Of a stretch of DNA of 7,836 nucleotides, positions 1-5,390 are shown piece after piece. Numbering within the stretch: the stretch's first letter is position 1; each line of letters begins with the position of its first letter. The stretch is from Cyanobacteriota bacterium (GTDB lineage Bacteria; Cyanobacteriota; Cyanobacteriia; Leptolyngbyales; Leptolyngbyaceae), in NCBI GenBank assembly GCA_027482985.1, contig JAIXVO010000117.1, forward strand, positions 1 to 7,836, in the 5' to 3' direction. Below the pieces are notes generated by a model. That model had not been told where the DNA came from. It did no database searches and was given only the letters and a program-made list of their open reading frames with translations. Made by a program: the position numbers and the translations under genes.

Positions 1-93
1 CTCGCCGTGACTTGGTTGGAACGCTGTTTGTAACCACTCCCGCACCGCGATCGCGTCTGGCGTGGGCACTTCGATATAAAGAATCTCCTTCAT
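1..93 (-). CDS. Unrecognised protein, N-terminus only (runs off left edge)
   Basis: Reading the minus strand from an ATG at 93 gives 31 open codons to the window edge, beginning MKEILYIEVPTPDAIAVREW. An AAAGG-like ribosome binding sequence lies a few bases upstream of the ATG. The stretch reads like real coding sequence: a short hydrophobic beta strand, then a probable amphipathic helix, with a HIP1 site inside. I do not recognise the family, and no catalytic motif is visible in this fragment. It is divergent from the 77-aa gene at 243, with about 150 bp between the two starts. The start and frame look sound; the function is unknown. Confidence 0.6.
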   Translation of the reverse strand, partial: MKEILYIEVPTPDAIAVREWLQTAFQPSHGE

Positions 94-242
94 CGGCCTT
101 TCAAAAACCCCAATCAATGAACACTAAAAACTTAGATTAAGAAGTGCTTAACCTGCGCTAGACTTCATTAGCAATCTGCCAAAAAACTTTACGCCTTCTC
201 ACTCTTGTTATTGTGACTGAGTTTGCTCCTTCCTAACCCGCC
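94..242. promoter_or_regulatory. Divergent intergenic region, presumed promoters
   Basis: This AT-richer spacer separates the starts of two divergent genes (minus-strand start at 93, plus-strand start at 243), so it should hold promoters for both. I see no convincing -35/-10 pair, riboswitch or inverted repeat, so the regulatory role is inferred from layout only. Confidence 0.3.
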
Positions 243-476
243 ATGAACTATCCTATTCCAGCAAGTCCCCCTGAAGTCGTCGCCCTTGGGCAAAAATCGG
301 TGAACGAAGCGTTAATTGCCGCCGCGATCGCGGGTGTTGTCCAAACGGCGCGTTTGACCGGACAATCCTTAGATGACCTGATGGCGGAAATTATGGCGGA
401 CGATGCCTTGCTCGACACCCAGCAACGCCAATGGCTGAGTCAGGTGGTGGCAGTGGCTTGGCAAGAGTTGCCATAG
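243..476 (+). CDS. Small hypothetical protein (77 aa)
   Basis: This is a complete 77-codon frame with ATG start and TAG stop. The product is acidic, rich in Ala, Val, Leu and Gln, and probably all-helical. It starts MNYPIPASPPEVVALGQKSV and contains an Ala-rich helix (about residues 22-37) and an acidic stretch 'DDLMAEIMADDALLD'. It has no signal peptide, membrane segment or cysteines, so it is probably cytosolic. No clear Shine-Dalgarno sequence precedes the ATG. It lies 63 bp upstream of the aminotransferase on the same strand, so the two may share a transcript, although the aminotransferase has its own ribosome binding site. Codon use and a HIP1 site match the neighbours. I do not recognise the family, and the layout alone does not assign a function. 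Confidence 0.6.
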   Translation: MNYPIPASPPEVVALGQKSVNEALIAAAIAGVVQTARLTGQSLDDLMAEIMADDALLDTQQRQWLSQVVAVAWQELP

Positions 477-539
477 CAAGGGGCTATGATCAGTGAGCAA
501 CAAATCGATTCAGTAAGCACAAGGCTGGAGTAGTAGAGC

Positions 540-1691
540 ATGGACAATAAACTGATGCTAATGATTCCGGGACCGACCCCGGTGCCGGAAAAAGTGTTGT
601 TGGCGATGGCGAAACACCCGATGGGGCACCGTAGCGGTGATTTCTCGGAAATCATGGCAGAGGTCACGCAAAACTTAAAATGGCTCCACCAAACCCAAAA
701 TGATGTGCTGGTCTTAACCGCCAGCGGCACCGGGGCAATGGAAGCTGGGATTATTAATTTTCTGAGTCCGGGCGATCGCGTGTTGGTCGGTTCTAACGGC
801 AAGTTTGGCGAACGCTGGGCCGAAGTCACGGACGCTTACGGGCTACAAACCGAGCGGATCACGGCGGAGTGGGGCAAAGCCCTCGACCCCGAACAGTTCC
901 GCGAGAAACTGGAAGCCGATACCGAGAAGACGATCAAAGCTGTCATCATCACCCACAGTGAAACCTCCACCGGGGTGTTGAACGATCTGGAAACGATCAA
1001 CAAATACGTGAAAGCTCACGGCGAAGCCCTGATCATTGTCGATAGCGTCACCAGTTTGGGCGCGACGAGTGTCCCCATCGATGAGTGGGGTCTGGATGTC
1101 GTCGGTTCCGGTTCCCAAAAAGGCTACATGATTCCGCCGGGATTAGGTTTTGTCGCCGTCAGTCCCAAAGCCTGGGAAGCCTACAAAACCGCAAAACTGC
1201 CCCGCTATTATTTAGATTTGGGCAAATATAAAAAAGATGCGGCGAAAAACACCACGCCCTTCACCCCACCCGTGAATATGTTCTTCGCGTTGCAAGTTGC
1301 CCTCCAAATGATGCAGAAAGAAGGGCTGGAAAATATTTTTGCCCGCCATCATCGCCACACTGCCGCCACCCGCGCCGCCATCAAAGCGCTGGGCCTGCCG
1401 TTGTTTGCGCCCGACGATGCTGCCAGTCCTTCGATTACCGCCGTCATGCCCGAAACCGTAGACGCAGAGAAAATTCGCTCCGTCATGAAAAAGCGGTTTG
1501 ATATTGTACTCGCGGGTGGTCAGGATCATCTCAAAGGCAAAATTTTCCGCATTGGGCATCTGGGCTTCGTCTGCGATCGCGATATTCTCTCAGCCCTCAG
1601 TTCCCTGGAAGCAACCTTACTGGAGTTAGGCCATCAATTCACCCCCGGCGCTGGCATCACCGCCGCCGCCAAGGTGATTTCTGGGTTGTAA
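540..1691 (+). CDS. Class V PLP aminotransferase (alanine/serine-glyoxylate aminotransferase family)
   Basis: This 383-aa protein has the normal length for alanine- or serine-glyoxylate aminotransferases (fold type I, class V). Visible landmarks are the N-terminal PGPTPVP substrate loop (10-16), the cofactor phosphate loop ASGTGAMEAG (61-70), HSETSTG (139-145), Asp168 in VDSVTSLG, which should bind the pyridine nitrogen, and Lys194 in GSGSQKGYMIPPG as the Schiff-base lysine. Arg337 in FRIGHLG is the likely substrate-carboxylate arginine. The family moves an amino group from alanine or serine to glyoxylate, giving glycine in photorespiratory metabolism. Cyanobacterial members were historically annotated as the 42-kDa 'soluble hydrogenase' subunit, a label this fold does not support as a hydrogenase. 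GGAG at 527-530 lies 9 bases before the ATG and supports the start. The preferred amino donor cannot be read from sequence. Confidence 0.93.
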   Translation: MDNKLMLMIPGPTPVPEKVLLAMAKHPMGHRSGDFSEIMAEVTQNLKWLHQTQNDVLVLTASGTGAMEAGIINFLSPGDRVLVGSNGKFGERWAEVTDAYGLQTERITAEWGKALDPEQFREKLEADTEKTIKAVIITHSETSTGVLNDLETINKYVKAHGEALIIVDSVTSLGATSVPIDEWGLDVVGSGSQKGYMIPPGLGFVAVSPKAWEAYKTAKLPRYYLDLGKYKKDAAKNTTPFTPPVNMFFALQVALQMMQKEGLENIFARHHRHTAATRAAIKALGLPLFAPDDAASPSITAVMPETVDAEKIRSVMKKRFDIVLAGGQDHLKGKIFRIGHLGFVCDRDILSALSSLEATLLELGHQFTPGAGITAAAKVISGL

Positions 1692-2020
1692 TGCCTGGTG
1701 AGTGGCGATCGCGCCAGATTCGGTAGGGGTAAATAGCCATCCATGCACTTTACTTAAGCGGATCTCTAGAGTCGCCTTCAACAACGTCACCACTAGAGCC
1801 TCTTTGCGCCGCCCCAGCGTTGCCTTTGGGGGGGGGTGGGGGGGACCCACCCGTCCCTTGAATTGGGGGGGTTTGGGGGGCTGCCACCCAAGCCCAGAAT
1901 CTTGGTTCTAGTCAAAGACTTGCGCCACTACCAGACCCACGGGTTTTAAGGCAACTCTGTGTAATGGTTGTTCCCCCCTACACCAATTGATCGGCGGAGA
2001 TTGCTAGCTGAATAACATCC
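1692..2020. other. Non-coding spacer with G-rich block
   Basis: This is the 3' side of the aminotransferase gene. It has a HIP1 site at 1705-1712, then no credible frame. An open frame at 1702-1911 depends on a GTG start and reads through the G runs as low-complexity Gly/Trp/Pro, so I do not call it. The 8-bp inverted pair GTTGCCTT (1819-1826) and AAGGCAAC (1948-1955) brackets the G-rich block and could be the ends of a small repeat element, but no flanking target duplication is visible. Confidence 0.4.
1828..1880 (+). repeat. G-run cluster, hairpin or G-quadruplex forming candidate
   Basis: The plus strand carries G9 (1828-1836), T, G7 (1838-1844), about 20 bases, G7 (1865-1871), TTT, then G6 (1875-1880). 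The bases GGGTGGG (1834-1840) can pair with CCCACCC (1846-1852), so the block can form either a short G/C hairpin or, on the G-rich strand, stacked G tetrads. It lies about 137 bp past the aminotransferase stop. The base composition is unlike the coding DNA around it. The structure is inferred; only the runs are seen. Confidence 0.5.
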
Positions 2021-2066
2021 TTTACGCAAAAAGCGGACTGATATTGCAGTCCGCTTTTTGCGTAAA
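2021..2066. terminator. Perfect 20-bp inverted repeat, probable bidirectional intrinsic terminator
   Basis: The left arm (2021-2040) and right arm (2047-2066) are exact reverse complements around a 6-base loop, ATATTG. The inner core is AAAAAGCGGACTG, loop, CAGTCCGCTTTTT, which is a GC stem flanked by an A run and a T run, so it can end transcription from either side. The pairing continues past the T run (GCGTAAA). The position fits, between the plus-strand aminotransferase and the minus-strand DUF2949 gene, which converge here. A mobile palindromic repeat is the main alternative. Confidence 0.7.
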
Positions 2067-2178
2067 AGGTGATTCTGTTGAGTTGAACCTGAACATCGTG
2101 GAAACATCCCGTGGGGCAACCAAAGCCCCTCGAACTGCGATGGATTCATGCCTGTTACTCCTGAATTCGCAAGGTCAA

Positions 2179-2370
2179 TTAAGCGTTTTCCAGCCAGTCG
2201 TAAATCCGATCCAATTGTTCCAAAGTCACCAGTCCGTATTGCCAAAGAATCATCGGCAACGGGCCAGGATCATGTTCCGAGTGACGCACAGCCAGCGCGA
2301 TCGCCGCTGCCGAAATCGCTAATTCTTCTTGGAGAAAGCGAATCAGTCTTGTATACGTTGACGGTCCCAT
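2179..2370 (-). CDS. DUF2949 family small protein (63 aa)
   Basis: The product is a 63-aa protein matching the cyanobacterial DUF2949 family as I know it. It has the N-terminal YTRLIRFLQEELAI segment, a central AIALAVRH helix, and the conserved C-terminal PMILWQYGLVTLEQLD run, followed by a terminal DWLE. The function is unknown. It looks like a small soluble helical protein without signal peptide or membrane segment. I chose the ATG at 2370 because a near-perfect AAGGAGG (2379-2385) lies 8 bases upstream. A GTG three codons earlier at 2379 would overlap that site and is less likely. The strong ribosome binding site suggests good translation. The gene stands alone, converging on the aminotransferase across the two-way terminator. 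Confidence 0.85.
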   Translation of the reverse strand: MGPSTYTRLIRFLQEELAISAAAIALAVRHSEHDPGPLPMILWQYGLVTLEQLDRIYDWLENA

Positions 2371-2378
2371 CTTGTTCA

Positions 2379-2385
2379 CCTCCTT
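2379..2385 (-). promoter_or_regulatory. Strong Shine-Dalgarno site deciding the DUF2949 start
   Basis: On the minus strand this reads AAGGAGG, 8 bases before the ATG at 2370. It is the best ribosome binding site in the window and argues against the alternative GTG start at 2379, which would lie inside it. Confidence 0.7.
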
Positions 2386-2971
2386 CGGGCACCAGTAGAA
2401 ATGGGATTGGGGTCTAGTCGTCTAAACCCAGGATTAGGTTCCTGTGATGTGCCACAGTTGCAAACGCAGCGTTTCCAGATTCCCTCAAAAAACTTTGAGA
2501 GAAGGTAATGCCTACTAAAGCAGGGTTGAGTCGTACCTGACATCTGCGAATCCACAGACATCAAGCCCGATTCCTGCCAGCCATGCCATTAAACTACGAG
2601 AGCCTACCTAGCCCTCATCAAAATGGGCAAGATTGCTTCGCTGGAACTGTCTACCGCCTCACACCAGTCCAGACAACGCCTAAACATTTCCCGCAACTGA
2701 ATTCCGAAATCGGAGGGTTCATTCGTCTATGGGATCCGCAGGTGCGCCTATTCACTCTCCTCAGGTTAAGGGAATCTCTTCAGAGCGAGACTCCACCTCA
2801 CGAAAGATTACCGTATATTTCACGATATCGCCAGGAACTTTAAAGAATTTTGTTGGGTCAAGATTTACAAAAATTCAAAATGAATGGTAAAGTGCAGGGT
2901 GATTTCTGGCGATCGCGCAATATTGCGATCGTGGTTTGTCGATGTTAGCGCTGCCGTTTCATTAGGTATGT
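2386..2971. other. 586-bp gap with no supported gene
   Basis: This holds the presumed upstream region of the DUF2949 gene and the leader of the SGNH hydrolase. The only sizeable frame, 2583-2843 on plus (86 codons), lacks a ribosome binding site, resembles no family I know and has no HIP1 site, so I do not call it. Small features seen are a 6-bp hairpin, CTCAAA/TTTGAG at 2484-2499, and two HIP1-like copies facing each other at 2909-2931 (stem CGATCGC/GCGATCG, 8-base loop). I recognise no tRNA or transposase remnant. Confidence 0.4.
2864..2893 (+). promoter_or_regulatory. Possible sigma-70-type promoter for the SGNH hydrolase
   Basis: TTTACA (2864-2869) resembles a -35 box (5 of 6 against TTGACA). 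It lies 18 bases before TAAAGT (2888-2893), which is 4 of 6 against TATAAT. It sits in an AT-rich stretch and would give a leader of roughly 70 bases before the ATG at 2972. This is a pattern match only. Confidence 0.3.
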
Positions 2972-3676
2972 ATGCGTACAGCTCCAATTGCCGTTCGACC
3001 TTCCTTAACTGCGACTGTCCACCCGCTCAAAGTGGTGGCGTTGGGCGACAGCCTAGTGTACGGCTTTGGAGATCCAGAAGGCGGCGGTTGGGTTGAGCGC
3101 TTACGGCGACGCTGGATGACCCCCGATTGCGAAGGACACGTCTTATATAACCTGGGCATTCGGGGGGATGGCGTGCGACAGGTGGCGCAACGGCTGGAGA
3201 GCGAATTTCGGCATCGAGGCGAGTTACGCAACCGGGTGCCCGACTTGATGATTCTGTCTGTGGGAGTGAACGATTCCGCCCGCCTTAATCGTCCCGATGG
3301 TCGCAACTACACCGACTTCGATCGCTTTCAACGGGAAATCGCCCAACTCCTGGATCAAGCCTGTGCCCTCTGTCCCGTCTTGTTTATTGGCATGGTGCCC
3401 GTCGATGAGGCGAAAATGCCCTTCCTCGATTGCCTCTACTACAACCACGCCGACCAATTTCGTTACAAAGAAGCGACCCAGATGGCCTGTGCGGCGCGAC
3501 AAATTCCTTACCTGGATATTTTCTCCCGCTGGTTGGAACGAGGCGATGAGTGGTGCCGCGCCCAACTGCTAGACGATGGCCTGCATCCCAATGGGACAGG
3601 ATACCAGGCACTCTTAGCCGATGTCTTAGCCTGGGCACCCTTTGCCGAACGCGTCCGGGCGATCGCCCCCCGATAA
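2972..3676 (+). CDS. SGNH/GDSL-type esterase-lipase
   Basis: This 234-aa protein has all four SGNH blocks. Block I is ALGDSLVYG (23-31) with nucleophile Ser27; block II is LGIRGDG (61-67) with the oxyanion glycine; block III is GVND (98-101) with Asn100; and block V is DGLHPNGTGY (202-211) with Asp202 and His205. The catalytic set therefore looks intact. These enzymes hydrolyse esters or acyl groups of lipids, sugars or thioesters; the substrate cannot be told from sequence. No signal peptide or membrane helix is seen, so it is probably cytosolic. The ATG at 2972 is the first start after an in-frame TAG at 2963-2965; the ribosome binding site is weak (AGG at 2964-2966). It precedes rdgB by 37 bp, so the two are probably co-transcribed. 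Confidence 0.88.
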   Translation: MRTAPIAVRPSLTATVHPLKVVALGDSLVYGFGDPEGGGWVERLRRRWMTPDCEGHVLYNLGIRGDGVRQVAQRLESEFRHRGELRNRVPDLMILSVGVNDSARLNRPDGRNYTDFDRFQREIAQLLDQACALCPVLFIGMVPVDEAKMPFLDCLYYNHADQFRYKEATQMACAARQIPYLDIFSRWLERGDEWCRAQLLDDGLHPNGTGYQALLADVLAWAPFAERVRAIAPR

Positions 3677-3713
3677 TCTTTGTGTCCCCTCCTCCCTGTT
3701 CTGAGGTCATCTG

Positions 3714-4292
3714 ATGCCTGTTCTAATTGTGGCGACTGGTAATCCCGGCAAACTGAAAGAAATGCAGGCATACCTGACCGATGGTGGTTGGGATTTGCGG
3801 CTCAAGCCACCCGAACTAGAGGTCGAAGAAACAGGCCAAACCTTTGCTGAAAATGCGGCTCTCAAAGCCTCGCAGGTAGCGCAAGCGACGGGCGAATGGG
3901 CGATCGCGGATGATTCCGGCTTGGAAGTTGAGACCTTGAACGGCGCTCCCGGATTGTATTCTGCCCGCTACGGGAAGACGGATGCTGACTGTATTCAACG
4001 GTTGCTGACGGAATTGCAGGGCAACCCCAAGCGGCAGGCCAGATTTGTTTGTGTTGTGGCGATCGCCCGCCCGGATGGGGCGATCGTGCTGCAAGCAGAA
4101 GGCATTTGTCCCGGCGAAATTCTCACCGCACCCAGAGGGCAGGGCGGCTTTGGCTATGACCCCATCTTCTACGTTCCCCAACAGCAAATGACCTTTGCCG
4201 AGATGCCCGCCGCGATCAAACACGAGATTAGCCATCGAGGACAAGCTTTTGCCCAGCTCCTGCCCCAACTGCCGCAATTATTCGAGCGCTGA
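3714..4292 (+). CDS. rdgB: RdgB/HAM1 family XTP/dITP diphosphatase
   Basis: This 192-aa protein matches E. coli RdgB in length and motif order. It has ATGNPGKLKEM (7-17, nucleotide phosphate binding), EETGQTFAENAALKA (38-52, with Lys51), ADDSGLEV (65-72, with Asp67 as the expected general base), GAPGLYSARY (78-87), GQGGFGYDPIF (142-152) and ISHRGQA (172-178). The enzyme hydrolyses non-canonical purine triphosphates (ITP, dITP, XTP) to monophosphate and pyrophosphate, keeping deaminated purines out of DNA and RNA in the cytosol. GAGG at 3703-3706 lies 7 bases before the ATG. The gene follows the SGNH hydrolase by 37 bp on the same strand; no functional link between the two is evident. Confidence 0.95.
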   Translation: MPVLIVATGNPGKLKEMQAYLTDGGWDLRLKPPELEVEETGQTFAENAALKASQVAQATGEWAIADDSGLEVETLNGAPGLYSARYGKTDADCIQRLLTELQGNPKRQARFVCVVAIARPDGAIVLQAEGICPGEILTAPRGQGGFGYDPIFYVPQQQMTFAEMPAAIKHEISHRGQAFAQLLPQLPQLFER

Positions 4293-4379
4293 AGCTAAAT
4301 CTCGCACCTGCCAGATCTGGACACCTTGGCGATACCAAGAAAGAATTAGGCAATAACAGACTTGACACACCAAGATAGT
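4293..4379. other. Spacer after rdgB with small palindromes
   Basis: CCAGATCTGG at 4311-4320 is a perfect 10-bp palindrome. CTTGG (4325-4329) can pair with CCAAG (4335-4339) around a 5-base loop. Neither is followed by a good T run, so I do not call a terminator, although transcription may end here. Confidence 0.25.
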
Positions 4380-4480
4380 TGCCCTCATCCCCTAACCCCT
4401 TCTCCCAAAGCGGGACAAGGGGAACTAATCGAATCTTTCTCCCCTCGCCCATTTGGGGAGAGGAAGCGGAGGTGGGGGCA
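4380..4480. repeat. Dispersed-repeat-like element with long imperfect inverted arms
   Basis: The left arm (4380-4409) is C-rich, starting TGCCCTCATCCCCTAACCCC. The right arm (4452-4480) is its imperfect complement, containing TTTGGGGAGAGG and GGTGGGGGCA. Inside lies a second imperfect pair, GGGACAAGGGG (from 4412) against CCCCTCGCCC (4441-4450). The element can fold as a long nested hairpin. The wording 'CCCTCATCCCCTAACCCCTTCTCCC' type is familiar to me as a widespread intergenic repeat in cyanobacteria and other bacteria. It carries no frame of its own and lies about 70 bp before the sugar transferase. It could affect mRNA ends or stability, which is inference. Confidence 0.6.
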
Positions 4481-4549
4481 GTTTTGGTGCGTAAAGGATA
4501 TTAATGCCAGAAATTATCTCTTTGTAAAGTTTTCAAGAAGATCGTTGAA

Positions 4550-5317
4550 ATGTTCCGGTCAACACCATTCGCAGATTTACGGATCGGCTTATTATATCCA
4601 GAAGAGGTTCTGGGTAAATATACGTGGTTCATCAACTTGAAGGATATGCAATCAGCGGCAGACTTAGAGGCGACCTCTAATTGGGAGTCATCCCCCACGC
4701 GGTTAACTCCTCATATTTCAGTGTTCTCCTCCTTTAAACGGCTAGTAGACATTCTGGGTGCAATGTTGGGGTTATTGGTTTTAGCCCTGATTTTCGTGCC
4801 GATTGCGATCGCGATCAAAGCTGATAGTTCTGGCAATATTTTTTACAGTCAAGAACGTTACGGACTCATGGGCAAGCCCTTTCGCATCTATAAGTTTCGC
4901 TCTATGGTCAAAGATGCTGATTACCTGAAGTCGCAGGTTCGGAATGAATCGAAAGGATTGATCTTTAAAAATGCTAATGATCCTCGTATTACCCGTGTCG
5001 GACAATTTTTGCGCAAAACCAGCATTGATGAATTTCCGCAATTCTGGAATGTTTTAAAGGGAGAAATGAGCTTAGTGGGGACGCGCCCCCCCACTGCGGA
5101 TGAAATTGCCCATTACCGGGAGCATCACTGGCAGCGGTTAACCGTCAAGCCGGGGATGACAGGTGAGTGGCAAGTGAATGGGCGATCGCTGGTCAAAGAT
5201 TTTGAAGATATCGTTAAGTTGGATCTTCGCTATCAGGCCCAGTGGCACCCGTTTTACGATCTGCTGCTGATCGGTAAAACAATTCTAATTTTGTTCAAGA
5301 AAACAGGTGCTTGCTGA
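4550..5317 (+). CDS. Sugar transferase, small monotopic phosphoglycosyl transferase family
   Basis: This is a bacterial sugar transferase domain (Pfam 'Bac_transf', WcaJ/PglC type). These enzymes move a sugar phosphate from a UDP-sugar to undecaprenyl phosphate at the inner membrane face, starting exopolysaccharide, O-antigen or glycan assembly. Landmarks are Lys63-Arg64 before one membrane hairpin segment (about 66-90), QERYGLMGKPFRIYKFRSM (101-119), the catalytic Asp160-Glu161 in TSIDEFPQFWNVLKG, GTRPP (177-181) and KPGMTGEWQVNGR (200-212). It is the short form without the extra N-terminal membrane domain. The start is uncertain. ATG 4550 has no ribosome binding site, and the first 32 residues look unlike the family. 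ATG 4646 (Met33) would give 223 aa, but AAGG sits very close to it. No glycan-cluster genes are adjacent, so the sugar and polymer are unknown. Confidence 0.9.
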   Translation: MFRSTPFADLRIGLLYPEEVLGKYTWFINLKDMQSAADLEATSNWESSPTRLTPHISVFSSFKRLVDILGAMLGLLVLALIFVPIAIAIKADSSGNIFYSQERYGLMGKPFRIYKFRSMVKDADYLKSQVRNESKGLIFKNANDPRITRVGQFLRKTSIDEFPQFWNVLKGEMSLVGTRPPTADEIAHYREHHWQRLTVKPGMTGEWQVNGRSLVKDFEDIVKLDLRYQAQWHPFYDLLLIGKTILILFKKTGAC

Positions 5318-5328
5318 GATTGCCCGAT

Positions 5329-5357
5329 CCCTAGCTGAAGTTGAGTTAGGGTGTTTT
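5329..5357 (+). terminator. Probable intrinsic terminator after the sugar transferase
   Basis: CCCTAGCT (5329-5336) pairs with AGTTAGGG (5344-5351), 8 bp including one G-U pair, around a 7-base loop. TGTTTT follows at 5352-5357. It begins 12 bases past the sugar transferase stop, the expected place. On the opposite strand the hairpin has no T run, so it would not clearly serve the converging M23 gene. Confidence 0.55.
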
Positions 5358-5390
5358 AATCGTTCGCGATCGCATCCTCACTGCCCAACT

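Noticed and set aside
843..1559. Minus-strand frames inside the aminotransferase gene
   Set aside because: They are antisense shadows of a gene with intact PLP motifs.
1702..1911. 69-codon frame through the G-rich block
   Set aside because: It starts at GTG inside a HIP1 context and encodes low-complexity Gly/Trp/Pro from G runs; more likely a non-coding repeat.
2583..2843. 86-codon open frame on plus
   Set aside because: It has no ribosome binding site, no recognisable family and no coding-like features; it could be chance in a 586-bp gap.
2909..2931. Hairpin CGATCGC/GCGATCG upstream of the SGNH gene as an operator
   Set aside because: It is explained by two nearby HIP1-type sequences, which are self-complementary by nature.
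2884..3096. 70-codon frame overlapping the SGNH gene start
   Set aside because: It is a shadow of the SGNH hydrolase in another frame, with no motif of its own.
4311..4320. CCAGATCTGG palindrome after rdgB
   Set aside because: It is a short palindrome without a loop or following T run, so not convincing as terminator or operator.
4362..4367. TTGACA, a perfect -35 box upstream of the sugar transferase
   Set aside because: No TATAAT-like box lies 16-18 bases downstream; the spacing falls in the C-rich repeat arm.
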